The notes beneath the pieces are model-generated. The model was given only the letters and a program-made list of their open reading frames with translations, had not been told where the DNA came from and did not search any database. Positions 1 to 10,662 of a stretch of DNA of 64,000 bases are shown piece after piece. Within the stretch, counting starts at the first letter, position 1. Every line of letters begins with the position of its first letter. The translations under genes were made by a program, and so were the position numbers. The stretch comes from Blastomyces gilchristii SLH14081 (Eukaryota; Ascomycota; Eurotiomycetes; Onygenales; Ajellomycetaceae): NCBI RefSeq assembly GCF_000003855.2, contig NW_003101653.1, forward strand, positions 84,583-148,582. Reading direction: 5' to 3'.

Positions 1-268
1 GCTGTAATATTAGTACAGACACTCTGTTCACTGAACAGTCATAATATTGAGGCTGTACTTTTTAAACAAAGTGAAGATCTGTATAAAAAGAACGAGTACA
101 CACGGCCGCACTGAACAGGCTCTAAAGAGAAGCCACTGAGAGAAGTCACTGAGAGAAGTACTCTGTGATAGCTGGTCTGAGAAGTGTTGAGAGTTCTGAG
201 TTGATCGGCCCTTCTACCAGTAGTACGCTGGTGGTGACTGAGCTCTTTTACCTCAGTAGCCTACATAG
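1..268. other. Left-edge repeat-derived sequence
   Basis: No gene is visible. A short tandem repeat with unit CACTGAGAGAAGT lies near 137-165. GC is intermediate between the gene islands and the mutated repeats, so this is probably transposon-derived sequence into which the pogo-like element inserted. Confidence 0.4.
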
Positions 269-270
269 TA

Positions 271-317
271 ACCGTGCCATGCTTACTCACTCTCTCTAGT
301 GAGTGCATCACAGTGTA
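271..317 (+). repeat. Left terminal inverted repeat of pogo-like element
   Basis: It matches the reverse complement of 1434-1480 except for transitions at about positions 7 and 37. It contains the ACTCACT/AGTGAGT subterminal palindrome. Confidence 0.85.
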
Positions 318-1182
318 CAGAAAACTACACTGTACAGAAAATATTTTAAATATATTAATCTTCAAAAATTAATTAATAATCATCATTACATCTATCTATA
401 ATATAATGATTATCTATATACTTATTAGAAGGTGTAGAATTCACTGTAGATTGAGATTCTATAGAATTATCTTATTATAATTAAGTAACTGTAGATTTTA
501 TAGATTTGATTTCAATCAATTGAAAATTCTTATTAAATATCTTTTTCATCTCATCTACTCTACAGATTATAATCTTGCAATTGATATTCTTAATAGTGAG
601 AACTTCACCTACTTACACTTGTCTGTGAGAGAATTTAACAATCTGATATCTATTTGTTTAATAATGATCTGTAAGTTCACTCTCACAATGTGTATTCAAT
701 TCCACCTGAATCATGCTACTCTTGAAGATCTTGTTCAACTGTCTTATTAAACCAGGTGTAGAAGTATTCTTCACATCTTCTAAGATCTTGACTGCTGTAT
801 TGATTTGATGACATAGTTTTGCAACTGTCTCTAAGAAGGTTAATTGTAAGAAGACAGTTAACAGTTAATCTGCAGATGACAGAGTAAAGTGATTACATAC
901 ATCATCATTGTCATTATATATGTTGAGATTTGAAGCATCATCAATGATAAGAGCTCTCAATTAATTAAGAATTATATCATAATTAACTGAATACATTTCA
1001 TGATCAGCAACGCCAGCTCTCACAGTGCCAGGTTTGAATGCTTACAGTCAGACACTCTTTAGATTAGCAAGAAACTGTCTGTCATGATACTGCTTATATC
1101 TGTAGCAGATGACCTCATTAATAATATTCAACTGATGAATTTATATCTTAATTGCCTCTTTCTGACTGTCATTCAATACTCA

Positions 1183-1356
1183 ATTCAGTGAAACTCTTAT
1201 AGTTCTTGATTTCTTCCTGTTAATTCTCTCATACAAGGTAGTATATGAGACTTTGAATTCTTGTGACAGAGATGTGATTTTTGATTTTGAATTGCTTTTG
1301 TATGTGTCAACAGCTCTTTGCAACTGCTCCTCAGTGTAATTAGAAGATTTAGACAT
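1183..1356 (-). pseudogene. Transposase N-terminus with HTH_psq-like domain (pogo type)
   Basis: Minus-strand reading from an ATG at 1356 gives a 58-residue open stretch (MSKSSNYTEEQLQRAV...). It resembles a pipsqueak-type helix-turn-helix: an acidic TEEQL helix, a SLSQEFKVSYTTLYERI recognition-helix region, then a basic KKSR tail. This domain binds the terminal repeats in pogo transposases. The frame then meets a stop at 1180-1182. Further minus-strand sequence toward 520 can be read only through many stops, and I see no DDE triad. Confidence 0.6.
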
Positions 1357-1433
1357 GATTATAATTAATGATGATTATTTAAAGATGAGAAATGAAGATA
1401 TTGAAAATATTTTTCATATAATGTGGTTTTTCA

Positions 1434-1480
1434 TACACTGTGACGCACTCACTAGAGAGAGTGAGTAAGCATGACACGGT
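1434..1480 (-). repeat. Right terminal inverted repeat of pogo-like element
   Basis: Inverted counterpart of 271-317. Its last bases CGGT plus TA became part of the GGTTA TSD when copia copy 1 inserted immediately to the right. Confidence 0.85.
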
Positions 1481-1482
1481 TA

Positions 1483-1592
1483 TATAGAATAGTTGAAGGT
1501 TGTATTAATAGATCTATCTACAAGAACATAATATAGTGATAGATCACATGATCTAATGAGATCACTAATTATAACAGCTGTAACAGTCAACA
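1483..1592 (-). repeat. 3' LTR of copia copy 1
   Basis: 110 bp. In element orientation it begins TGTTGACTG and ends CTATA, where TTCTACA has mutated to TTCTATA. The element's polypurine tract lies next to it as a degraded CTCAAGATAAT-type sequence around 1593-1612. Confidence 0.85.
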
Positions 1593-4500
1593 CTCTCTCT
1601 CAAGATAATAAGAATCACATACAAAAACACTCAATTCATCAAGATAGTCTGTTAAAATTAAATACAAATGTAAAATTAAGCATTTCTGACTTTTTCATCT
1701 GTAAGACCTAGTAAAATCATGAATCATTCAAATATCACAGTGTTTAAAGGTTTAGTGAGTTCATTTACTGCTATCTAAGCAGTGAGAATATATTTCAAAT
1801 CAATGATTCTCTGATTCAACTGTCAATGTGAAAAATGAAAACATGTATCAATGTGCTTACTTCAGACTGTAATGACTGTCATCTTTATAAGATCTATGAC
1901 ACTCTTATTATCAGTGAGAATCTGTGTCAGAGATGTGATGATGAAGTCAAGCTCAATCATGAGATTTCAGATTCATGTTACTTCACAGATCATCTCACTA
2001 AGAGTTATATATTTAGTCTTATTGAAACTTAGAAATATATAAGATTACTTCAGTGATTATTATGAAATCAGATCATCTGCAAGCTTAAAAATATAGCTGA
2101 ATGTTAATTTTCTATCATTATTTAAGAGATCTGCTCAATCAGAATCTGAGTAGTCAAAGAATAAGTAGAAATCATTGAGAAAATCAGAGAAAACAGACCT
2201 CTCATATAAGTTATATCTGTAGAAAATGCTCAAATTCATTATTTCTTTCAGATAATGTATAATATATAACAGAGTCTTTCAATATTGAGATGTTAAGTCA
2301 ATGTTCTATTAAGTGAGTAATAAGATAGTATAAGTAATATCAGAATGTGTTTTAACTGTAAGATACTGTAAGAAGCTTATATTATATTAATATCACTGAA
2401 CTGTGAAATCAGTCTCTTTCTTAGATATTGAGAAATTATTAATACAGAATTCATTCTTCATCAGTGTTCTCATAACAGCTGTATTATTAAGATAGAAATC
2501 TTCAATAAGATATTTAATATATTAATAATATATCAAATTAATCTCTTTGTCAGAATAATTGACTTTCATACTTAAATACTTAATTAATTGATATAGATTC
2601 TTGACTTTCAATTTCTCACTGAGTATACTCACTAGCTAATCAGCATTCTCAGAAACTTCAGATATGATGTTAAGAGTATTAATATAGATTATTATATAGA
2701 GATGATATCTGAATATATAATATCAGAGTATCAGATTATAGACACTGACTGTAAATTCAAAATCACTCAATAGAGCTATTAAGTAATCATATCAGATCTT
2801 CACTGCAGAGTTCAGACTATATAGACTATTCTTAATTATATAGATAAGTGTTTTCAGTGAATCTGTCTCAAATTCAGTGAGTTATCTTATATAGATCTTC
2901 TTAGTAAGACACTTATACAGATATATTATTATTATATTCACTTAACAGAGTATTCAACTGTGTAGTACTGCTATTGTAAAAAGAATACAATTGATAGTAT
3001 TAGTGATAACAGCAGTATAGATCTCTTCTCTAGAATTCTTCTTAAGTCAGTTATTATAAATCACTTAATGTGATTTTCTAAAACTATTATCAGAATCAGT
3101 ATTCAGATCTACAGATCTATCTTTCTTAAGAAATACTTAATAGCTTAGAGTAATTGATTCATTCTTTAGAATATCAGATCTAGAGATTAAACTTCATATA
3201 TTGTATCTCTTCAGATCAGTAATCTTATATTGTATAGACTTCTTTTAATAATCTTCTATTCTCTCTGACTGAGATGTGATATTCTTGTAGAACTTTGAGA
3301 GGTTATCTGTAACAGAGCTCAGAGTATATATAGTCAATAATTTCACAGGCTGCAATCATGTAGAATTCAGATTATCAATATCAGAAGTATCTTTATCATT
3401 AATCAGATAAATGCCAGATTTCAGTTCAGTAATATGACTAACAAGTGTCACAGATATAATAACTGATTTCAATTTTACAGTAATTGAGAACCTCATATCA
3501 CTACTGACAATAATCTTGTCAGATTTGAGATTTCATAGATGATAGATTAATATGTCACTGAATTCAATAATATAATAGAAATTGATATAAGAAAAAAGCT
3601 TATTCACAGATCTCTGAGATTCATATAAGTGAATAAAGATCTCTGTACTTAATCAGTGAAAATGTCTCATATTCAGCAGAGTGTTCATAAGTGCATATCA
3701 AGAAATCTTATATGAACTTAAAATCATAGAAGTCTCTGTAGTAGAGGATTAAAATTTCAAGTTATAAAGAACTATAGATATAAGAGTATTATTAATTATT
3801 ATAATCACTGTCTCTAGAACATCTGTTCAGAACTTCTTAGAGAGATTATCTTTTAAAAGAGCAGCTCTAATCTATCTTATAATAATGCAGATCTTATGCT
3901 TGAAAACACTATTCTGATATAATAAATATGATATTATTAATTCTTATTTAATATCATACAAATTCATGACTGTGTGTATATATATGAATTGAAAAACATT
4001 ATCAATATCAGTCTGTAGAAAAGCAGAAACTGTATATCTAAGATTATTCATGAATCTGAGTCATAACTCAAAGTATTGAACAGTCTCTTTCTTGAACTTT
4101 GAAAAATATACTCAACAGTAGTGAGTTGTATTACAGATAATAAGTATTCAGTATTTAATTCTCTGATAGAACTCTAAGAGAGGATCAGAGAAGTCTTTCA
4201 ATGTATATTCACTATTTACAAGATTAATATAAATCTTCTCAATGAATTGAATAGATCTAGATATCAGTGTTTTTAAATAATCTCATATCATATCTGTTAT
4301 AATATATTTCTTATAAAAGAACTTTGTCTTAGAATCTTTAATTATAACTTTAGTATAAGAATTCTGAATAATAGTAATTATAGTATTAGTGTGAATATGA
4401 CTGAGATTATAATATTAATTTAAAAGAGTCTTTGATATCTTTGATATCTGTGTTTTTATATCTGCAGAATTAATGTTATTAACAGTAGTAATAATAGTTA

Positions 4501-6530
4501 TAGAAAAATTAACTTTTCAGTTAAAATCATACTCATAAGATATTGTAATATATCTAACTGTCTTACTCTGATAATTAAGATTCTTATTAAACTTCTATTC
4601 AGTGACTCTATATATATTATTATAAATAGACTGAACTGTATAAAAAATAATGTTATTCAGAGCTCTGTAAATAAAAAATAAGAGAATAGTAAAAGATAAT
4701 ATAAATCAGAATCTCTGATCTTCAAGCTTTATAAATGAGAGTAGATTAACTATAATATTAGAAATATAGTAAATATTCTATAAATTAATATTATTACTCT
4801 CAATCTTTAAGATAATAGTTTTAATTTTCTTGATAAACTCAGTTTTCTCAGTTACAGAATTGACAGAGATATTATTATTAAAAGATTTAATATTTAAAAA
4901 AGAATAAAGCTCATTCATTATATTCAGACTTATATATATATTCAAATATCAAGATCTAGAGAATGATTTTCTGATAACTGTGAAAGAGAAATAGAACTCA
5001 ATCTTTATAATTACTGTATTTACTACTAATTAAGAACTTATTAAGTCATTCTTCTTCTCTTTCTTTTTATTATTATTCTTCTTATTCATCTTCTTTTTCT
5101 TTTTATCAGAGTGTAAGATAAAACACCTATTAATAGTATATTCATATCTTTTACAGCAAGTGTACTTTTATACAGTTATACTTTTATTCTTATCTTTATT
5201 CTTTTTCACAGTCACAGAATCAGTCTGAGACTGCTTTTTTCACTCAGTGATAATCTTCTTAAATATATGATTGATCAGTTGCTTTATTAAATTATTAATA
5301 TTAATATTAATAATGAGTTCTTGATTAGTGAAGAAAAACTCATTCAGATATATCTTAATAAATAATTTTTAGTAATCTTATAGATTGTTAAGAAAAAGAT
5401 TATAATATATATCTTCAGTACTCTGACAGAGCTCTCTATAATAGATAATAAGATAATAGAAATATCTCTGAAAAGTAAGATAATTACTATTCTTAATTTA
5501 TAATTTTATTAATTTCTTAAAGATATTAACTCATTCTTCAGCTAGTGATATTATATATTTAATATTAATCTTATCTTATAGAACTGTAGTATTATCAGCT
5601 TCTAAGATTTTAATAGTAGTTTAAATATTTTTAATAAGACTTGATAGTATACATCTATATAGAGACTTAAAATAAATCTTTCACTTCTCAGAATTAATAT
5701 AGTATATAAAAGAAAATTCTTATTAAGTTTTTAATAGAATATCAGTTTTATTAATAACTTCTATATCAGTTAATATATTAATATATCAGACTTTATAATT
5801 AGAGCTATTAAATATAATCACTGATTTAATATCTAGTATATATTTAACTTTCTTCTGATATTCTTATAACTTATCTCTTATAGTATCTCTTTATATAGAG
5901 ATAGATATAGTAAGATATTATATAATATCAGCTATAGCTATTTAATTTCAGAGTATTATCTGTATAAGATTTATAAGATTATCTACAGTGTAATAGATAG
6001 ATTAATTCAGATTATTATTAAAAGTCATTATTTTAAAAGTAAAAGATAGTGAAGAATTTAATAAGTTGAAATAAACAGATTTTATAAATAGATATTAACT
6101 CTGTTTTCTCTTATTCTGAAGCTTCTTTATTATTTCATTATTAAATTTCATACTCTGATAAAAACTGATATCAGTTTTATCTTATAACTCAGAAACTTTC
6201 TTATAATAAGTAATTATTCTATTAATAAGTTATCTAATAGAGTGAGTGATTCTAGATCTTGAGTTAAACTCTGAAGTAATAGATATATTACTTATATTAA
6301 GATAACTCTGTTTCTTCTAAATATATAAAAAGAAAAAAAAGATATTCTTTACAATGAAGAATATACTTTTTAAAAGTTAAAAGTATATAAATCTACTAAC
6401 TGATAAATTTAGAGAAAATAAAATATCTTTAATAAAAAGTAAGAGTCTTTTTAAAAAAAAGTGAACTACTCTTATTAAAAATATTAATATAATATTTTAA
6501 AAAGAAAAATATATCATTGAGACTATAATC
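1593..6530 (-). pseudogene. Degenerate copia gag-pol
   Basis: Minus strand, order gag, integrase, reverse transcriptase, RNase H from 6530 down to 1593, inferred by colinearity with copy 3, where the domains are easier to read. It has many stop codons of the TGG-to-TGA/TAG and CAA/CAG-to-TAA/TAG kind expected from C-to-T mutation. The open stretches seen on the plus strand here (for example 1835-2032) are antisense shadows. None of it can be functional. Confidence 0.75.
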
Positions 6531-6640
6531 TATAGAATAGTTAAAGATTGTATTAATAGATCTATCTATAAGAACATAATATAGTGGTGGGTCACATGAT
6601 CTGGTGGGATCACTAACCGCAACGGCCGTAACGGCCAACA
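6531..6640 (-). repeat. 5' LTR of copia copy 1
   Basis: 110 bp, starting TGTTGGCCG and ending TATA in element orientation. It retains the GGTCAC(A/G)TGATC palindrome found in all LTRs of this family. Confidence 0.88.
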
Positions 6641-6654
6641 GGTTAATCATTAAC

Positions 6655-6715
6655 ATAGTGGTTAGTCACGTGATCTGGGGAGATCGCCACAGGCAATAGG
6701 CCGCAGCGGTCAACA
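6655..6715 (-). repeat. Truncated LTR of the short (75-bp) copia subfamily
   Basis: The minus strand starts TGTTGACCGCTGCGG and matches the LTR at 60540-60614 up to CCACTAT, where it stops. It keeps the TGCCTGTGGCGATCTCC block and the CACGTGA palindrome. No TSD was identified, so it is a relic rather than a clean solo LTR. Confidence 0.6.
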
Positions 6716-7474
6716 ATTACTATATATGATTTAGTTAGTCTTAGGCTTTTCAGACTATGAGCTCCACCTCACAGATCTCTCAATATATACTCTGTAATTC
6801 TCTTGGTTGTATAGAGCCTTTGCAATGAAGTCCTTCAGGTACCGTGTATAATAGATTATAGAGTTTCCCTTGTGTTAGAGCCCCTGAGTTTAGAGGCTCT
6901 CTGAGTAGAGACCCTCTGTGTATAGAGCCTCCGGGTATAGAGACCCGCATGAAGACCTTTGGATATAGATTTTCTCTGACGACTGTAGAGACTGTCTCAG
7001 ATCAAGAGCCCTCCACTGATGTGAGTCATTGTTTCATACAACCTCCAATGAAGAGATCTTGATTGCTAATACAATCAGTATCATTAATGTGTGCTCATTG
7101 TAACACTAGTATAAAATACCCTTTGACGCATTTGTCACTATAGACTGCCGTACTTAGCTCTGACACCAAGAACTCTCAAAACCCGCTCCTGCTCTTGTGC
7201 CCAAGAACCCCCCAAAGCTTCCAGACAAATCGCCCTCCCCGTGTCGTAGCTTGCATTTCTCCCCCCAACCATTCAACGGGTTCTACGCACCTTATCTCGT
7301 GAATTGAGCCTTGGTGTCATATGTTTTGAGCAATGACTTTGAGCTTCGCTGTAAGTAGCCCTTCTCTCAGTTGTGTTTGTGTCCTATATATATTCCGGGT
7401 GGATCTCCCCACTTCTCTGTTGGACCGGACCCACGCAAACTACTAGAGTATACACTATATTTCTTCTACCAACT
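6716..7474. promoter_or_regulatory. 5' intergenic and promoter region of the acyl-CoA synthetase gene
   Basis: Intermediate GC, no gene. Around 6810-6960 there are imperfect repeats of a GTATAGAG-CC motif, probably old repeat sequence. From about 7090 it changes to gene-island composition. A TATAAAATACCC stretch near 7110, followed by pyrimidine-rich sequence (7190-7270), would fit a fungal core promoter and 5' leader. This is inferred. Confidence 0.35.
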
Positions 7475-9999
7475 ATGGCGGAAAGAAAGAAGCCTCCTAC
7501 TAATGCTACTAATGCTCGCAATTGGCGTATGCCACAGAAACCACCGTTCACCGTAGATGCCCCGGGCTACGAGCCTGTCGAGGGAGAAACTATCCCTCGT
7601 CGAAATGTAAACTACAAGGATCAATTGCTAGTCAGGCCGGAGGACTCAATCAATACCGTCTATGATATCGTCAAGCGTGGTGCTGCGAAGTTCGGAAATG
7701 CAAAATGCATGGGCTCGCGAGAGCTACTACGCGTGCACAAGGAAAACAAGAAGGTCAAGAAAATGGTGAACGGACAAGAGCAAGAGGTGAACAAGGAGTG
7801 GTCATACTTTGAACTAAGCGGCTACAATTTCATTAGCTTCAACGAGTATGAGAAGCTGACCCTACAAATCGGAGCTGGTCTGAGGAAGCTTCGCTTGGCC
7901 AAGGGGGATAGACTACACCTATATGCAGGTACAAGGTAGGGAAAACATACCCCCCATCTGTTTGGCATTTTCCACATCCGCCCGCCTTCCCTGCTACTTA
8001 CTTCCTATGCTAACATCCTCTTTCTGCTAGTGATCGTTGGCTTGCTACCGCTCATGGCGCGATTTCACAGTCCATGTCCATTGTCACTTCATATGACACC
8101 CTTGGCGAGGAAGGACTGCGGCATTCAGTACTGGAAGCCCGTTCCAAGGCTCTGTTTACAGACCCACAGCTTCTGGGTTCACTCGTCAATCTGCTGGTAG
8201 ATACTCAATGTATCAAAGTAATTATCTACAACAATAACCTCTTGCTCCAAGAGGAGACGCTGAATTCACTGAAATCTGCACACCCTGGTGTGACTCTGAT
8301 TAGTTTCCAGGAGCTCAGGAAACTTGGAGAGGATAACCCCATCGACCCTGTGCCTCCAGATGCGGAAGACATGGGAATGATCATGTACACTTCAGGAGCC
8401 ACGGGGCCTCCAAAGGGCGTACCCCTGAAACACAAACATGTTGTTGCTGCAGGTATGAATGACAACCCTAAATAAAATTGCAAAACAGACTAACACCAGG
8501 CATCTCTACTAACTCATTTGTGGCGCAATAGTTGCCGGAGTCAATTCGTTACTCGGAAACCATATTAACCCCAGTGATATTGTATTGACGTTCCTCCCCT
8601 TGGCGCATATTTTTGAATTTGTATTCGAACATTCAGCGCTGTTCTGGGGCATTCCAATGGGTTACGGACACCCCAGAACACTCGTAGATATATCAACCCG
8701 TAATTGCAAGGGCGACATCCGGGAACTCAGACCAACCTTGATGGTCGGTGTGCCAGCTGTGTGGGAAACTATGAGAAAGGGCGTCGTTTCAAAAGTTGAA
8801 CAAGCTGGGGTAATCTCGAAGAACCTCTTCTGGACAGCATTTTACCTCAAACGCGCGCTCACAAATCGCCAGTTTGGCGGATCGGATATCTTGAACTCTA
8901 TAGTCTTCAAAAAGATCATTGAAGCCACCGGGGGCAGGCTCAGATTCGTTATGAATGGTGCTGGCCCAATTTCTAAGGAGACGCAAGAGTTTATCTCCTT
9001 GGTTATAGCTCCCATGGTTATCGGATATGGTTTAACCGAAACATGCGCGTAAGATTCACAAATTATCCACAGATTTTGTTTCACAAAGGAGAGGAAAAAT
9101 TTATAGCTAACAGGACAAAATCACAGTATGACGTCCGTTTCTGATCCTTGGGGATGGCGCTACGAGACTCTGGGCGATATTCCTGGCTGCGTTGAGATCA
9201 AACTGGTTGATTTTCCGGAAGCTGGGTATTTCACCAAGTCCACACCACCACAAGGGGAGATCTGGATTCGAGGGAATAGCGTCATGGAAGGGTACTATGA
9301 AAATGAGACCCTCACAGCCGAAGTCATGACAGCGGATGGCTGGTTTAAATCAGGTGATATTGGGCAATGGGATGAAAATGGCCACCTCCGGGTCATTGAC
9401 CGGAAGAAGAGCCTGGTGAAGACTCTGAACGGGGAATATATTGCACTGGAGAAGGTAGGTTGGGGTTTCTTTGCATAGTATCTCCTTGTCATAAGTTCTT
9501 TCTGTTAACATGACGCGTTGCGTATAGCTTGAATCAGTATACCGGTCCTCAAGCGTAGTGGGAAACATCTGCATATATGCAGCGCCCGATAAAGCCAAAG
9601 CGATTGCCCTAGTGGTCCCCATCGAACAGACGCTAAAAAATATAGCTGCTGAGAACGGCATCAAGAAACAGGATCTCGGAGAGTTGGTGCATGATAATAA
9701 GCTTCGAGATATCGTGCTGCAGGATATGCAAACGATCGGGCGGAAGGCGGGCCTTGCTGGGCTGGAGATCATTGAGGGGCTTGTTCTAGTGGAGGAACCC
9801 TGGACGCCGCAGAATGTAAGCGACTCCTCATCCTGGATTATTTTATTGTATTTTATTTTCTTCGGATTTGATGCACACCGGCTAACGCGTGTTTTTAAAA
9901 TTTTTCCAGGGTCTCACGACAGCGACGGAGAAACTGAACAGAAAAGGTATTCATAATAAGTACAGGACTGAAATTGAACAAGCGTATGGACAGAATTAA
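7475..9999 (+). CDS. Long-chain fatty acyl-CoA synthetase (Faa1/Faa4-like), six exons
   Basis: Activates long-chain fatty acids to acyl-CoA through an acyl-AMP intermediate (AMP-binding, ANL superfamily). Exons: 7475-7935, 8031-8452, 8532-9048, 9127-9454, 9528-9815, 9910-9999. All junctions are GT-AG and in phase, and CTAAC-type branch sites are present in most introns. The product is 701 aa, close to yeast Faa1 (about 700). Motifs: YTSGATGPPKG (about 273-283, the ATP-binding P-loop; TSGSTG is commoner), YGLTETCA (about 460-467), SGD (about 542-544) and DRKK (about 558-561). No signal peptide and no C-terminal SKL; it ends YGQN, so a cytosolic or membrane-associated enzyme is likely. ATG 7475 is the first good in-frame start. 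The gene sits alone between LTR remnants. Confidence 0.93.
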
Positions 10000-10099
10000 G
10001 AACGAGGAAAATTCGAGTTTTTTCTTCTGACAGTGGTGTTCATTGCACGGTTATATAACAATTCTTTCGAGGAGAGGTAATTGAGACGTGGGTTTGTAC
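10000..10099 (+). other. 3' region of acyl-CoA synthetase, cut by copia LTR
   Basis: Only 100 bp separate the stop codon from the LTR of copia copy 2. The target site TGTAC (10095-10099) probably lay in the original 3' UTR or terminator region. Confidence 0.5.
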
Positions 10100-10209
10100 T
10101 GTTGGCCGTTACGGCCGTTGCGGTTAGCGATCCCACCAGATCACATGACCCACCACTATATTATGTTCTTGTAGATAGATCTATCAATACAATCTTCAAC
10201 TATTCTACA
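10100..10209 (+). repeat. 5' LTR of copia copy 2
   Basis: 110 bp, TGTTGGCC to TTCTACA, high GC. It is followed by ATTATAGTCTGAATAG, which matches the start of the copy 3 interior for about 18 bp before diverging. Confidence 0.85.
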
Positions 10210-10358
10210 CATTATAGTCTGAATAGTCGCTTCCCATGCCCTTCACCCTACCTAGGAGAATGCAAAGAATAATGTGTAACATTCCCAACGTCTAATGCAG
10301 CGAATGAAGTTATGCAGGGAAGCGCACTGCATTGCTCAAACGTTGCGACAAATCCAAC
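10210..10358. other. Foreign GC-normal segment before the gap
   Basis: After the first ~18 bp of copia leader, the sequence no longer matches other copia copies and has normal GC. It carries an inverted repeat: CGCTTCCC at 10228-10235 and GGGAAGCG at 10317-10324. It runs into an N gap, so it may be a small insertion or a scaffold-joining artefact. No gene is visible. Confidence 0.4.
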
Positions 10359-10662
10359 NNNNNNNNNNNNNNNNNNNNNNNNNNNNNNNNNNNNNNNNNN
10401 NNNNNNNNNNNNNNNNNNNNNNNNNNNNNNNNNNNNNNNNNNNNNNNNNNNNNNNNNNNNNNNNNNNNNNNNNNNNNNNNNNNNNNNNNNNNNNNNNNNN
10501 NNNNNNNNNNNNNNNNNNNNNNNNNNNNNNNNNNNNNNNNNNNNNNNNNNNNNNNNNNNNNNNNNNNNNNNNNNNNNNNNNNNNNNNNNNNNNNNNNNNN
10601 NNNNNNNNNNNNNNNNNNNNNNNNNNNNNNNNNNNNNNNNNNNNNNNNNNNNNNNNNNNNNN
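10359..10662. other. Assembly gap (304 N)
   Basis: A run of N. Translations across it are meaningless. Confidence 1.

Larger units (their letters stand above)
271..1480 (-). mobile_element. Pogo/Tc1-type DNA transposon, internally decayed
   Basis: Inverted repeats of about 47 bp (271-317 and 1434-1480) start with ACCGTG and are flanked by TA at 269-270 and 1481-1482, the TSD of the Tc1/mariner/pogo superfamily. The arms differ by only about two transitions. Each arm holds a subterminal hairpin (ACTCACT, CTCTCT spacer, AGTGAGT). The body of about 1.2 kb is shorter than an autonomous pogo element and has a transposase amino terminus on the minus strand but no recognisable DDE catalytic region. 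It is probably an internally deleted or decayed copy. Confidence 0.8.
1483..6640 (-). mobile_element. Ty1/copia LTR retrotransposon, copy 1 (RIP-degraded)
   Basis: A 5,158-bp element between two 110-bp LTRs, with a perfect 5-bp TSD GGTTA at 1478-1482 and 6641-6645. It is colinear, on the opposite strand, with copia copy 3 (50283-55445). The interior is extremely AT-rich and broken by stops in all frames. The left LTR is heavily mutated, while the right LTR keeps most of its GC. The insertion point is the last 3 bp of the pogo-like TIR plus its TA, so copia came after the pogo element. Confidence 0.9.
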
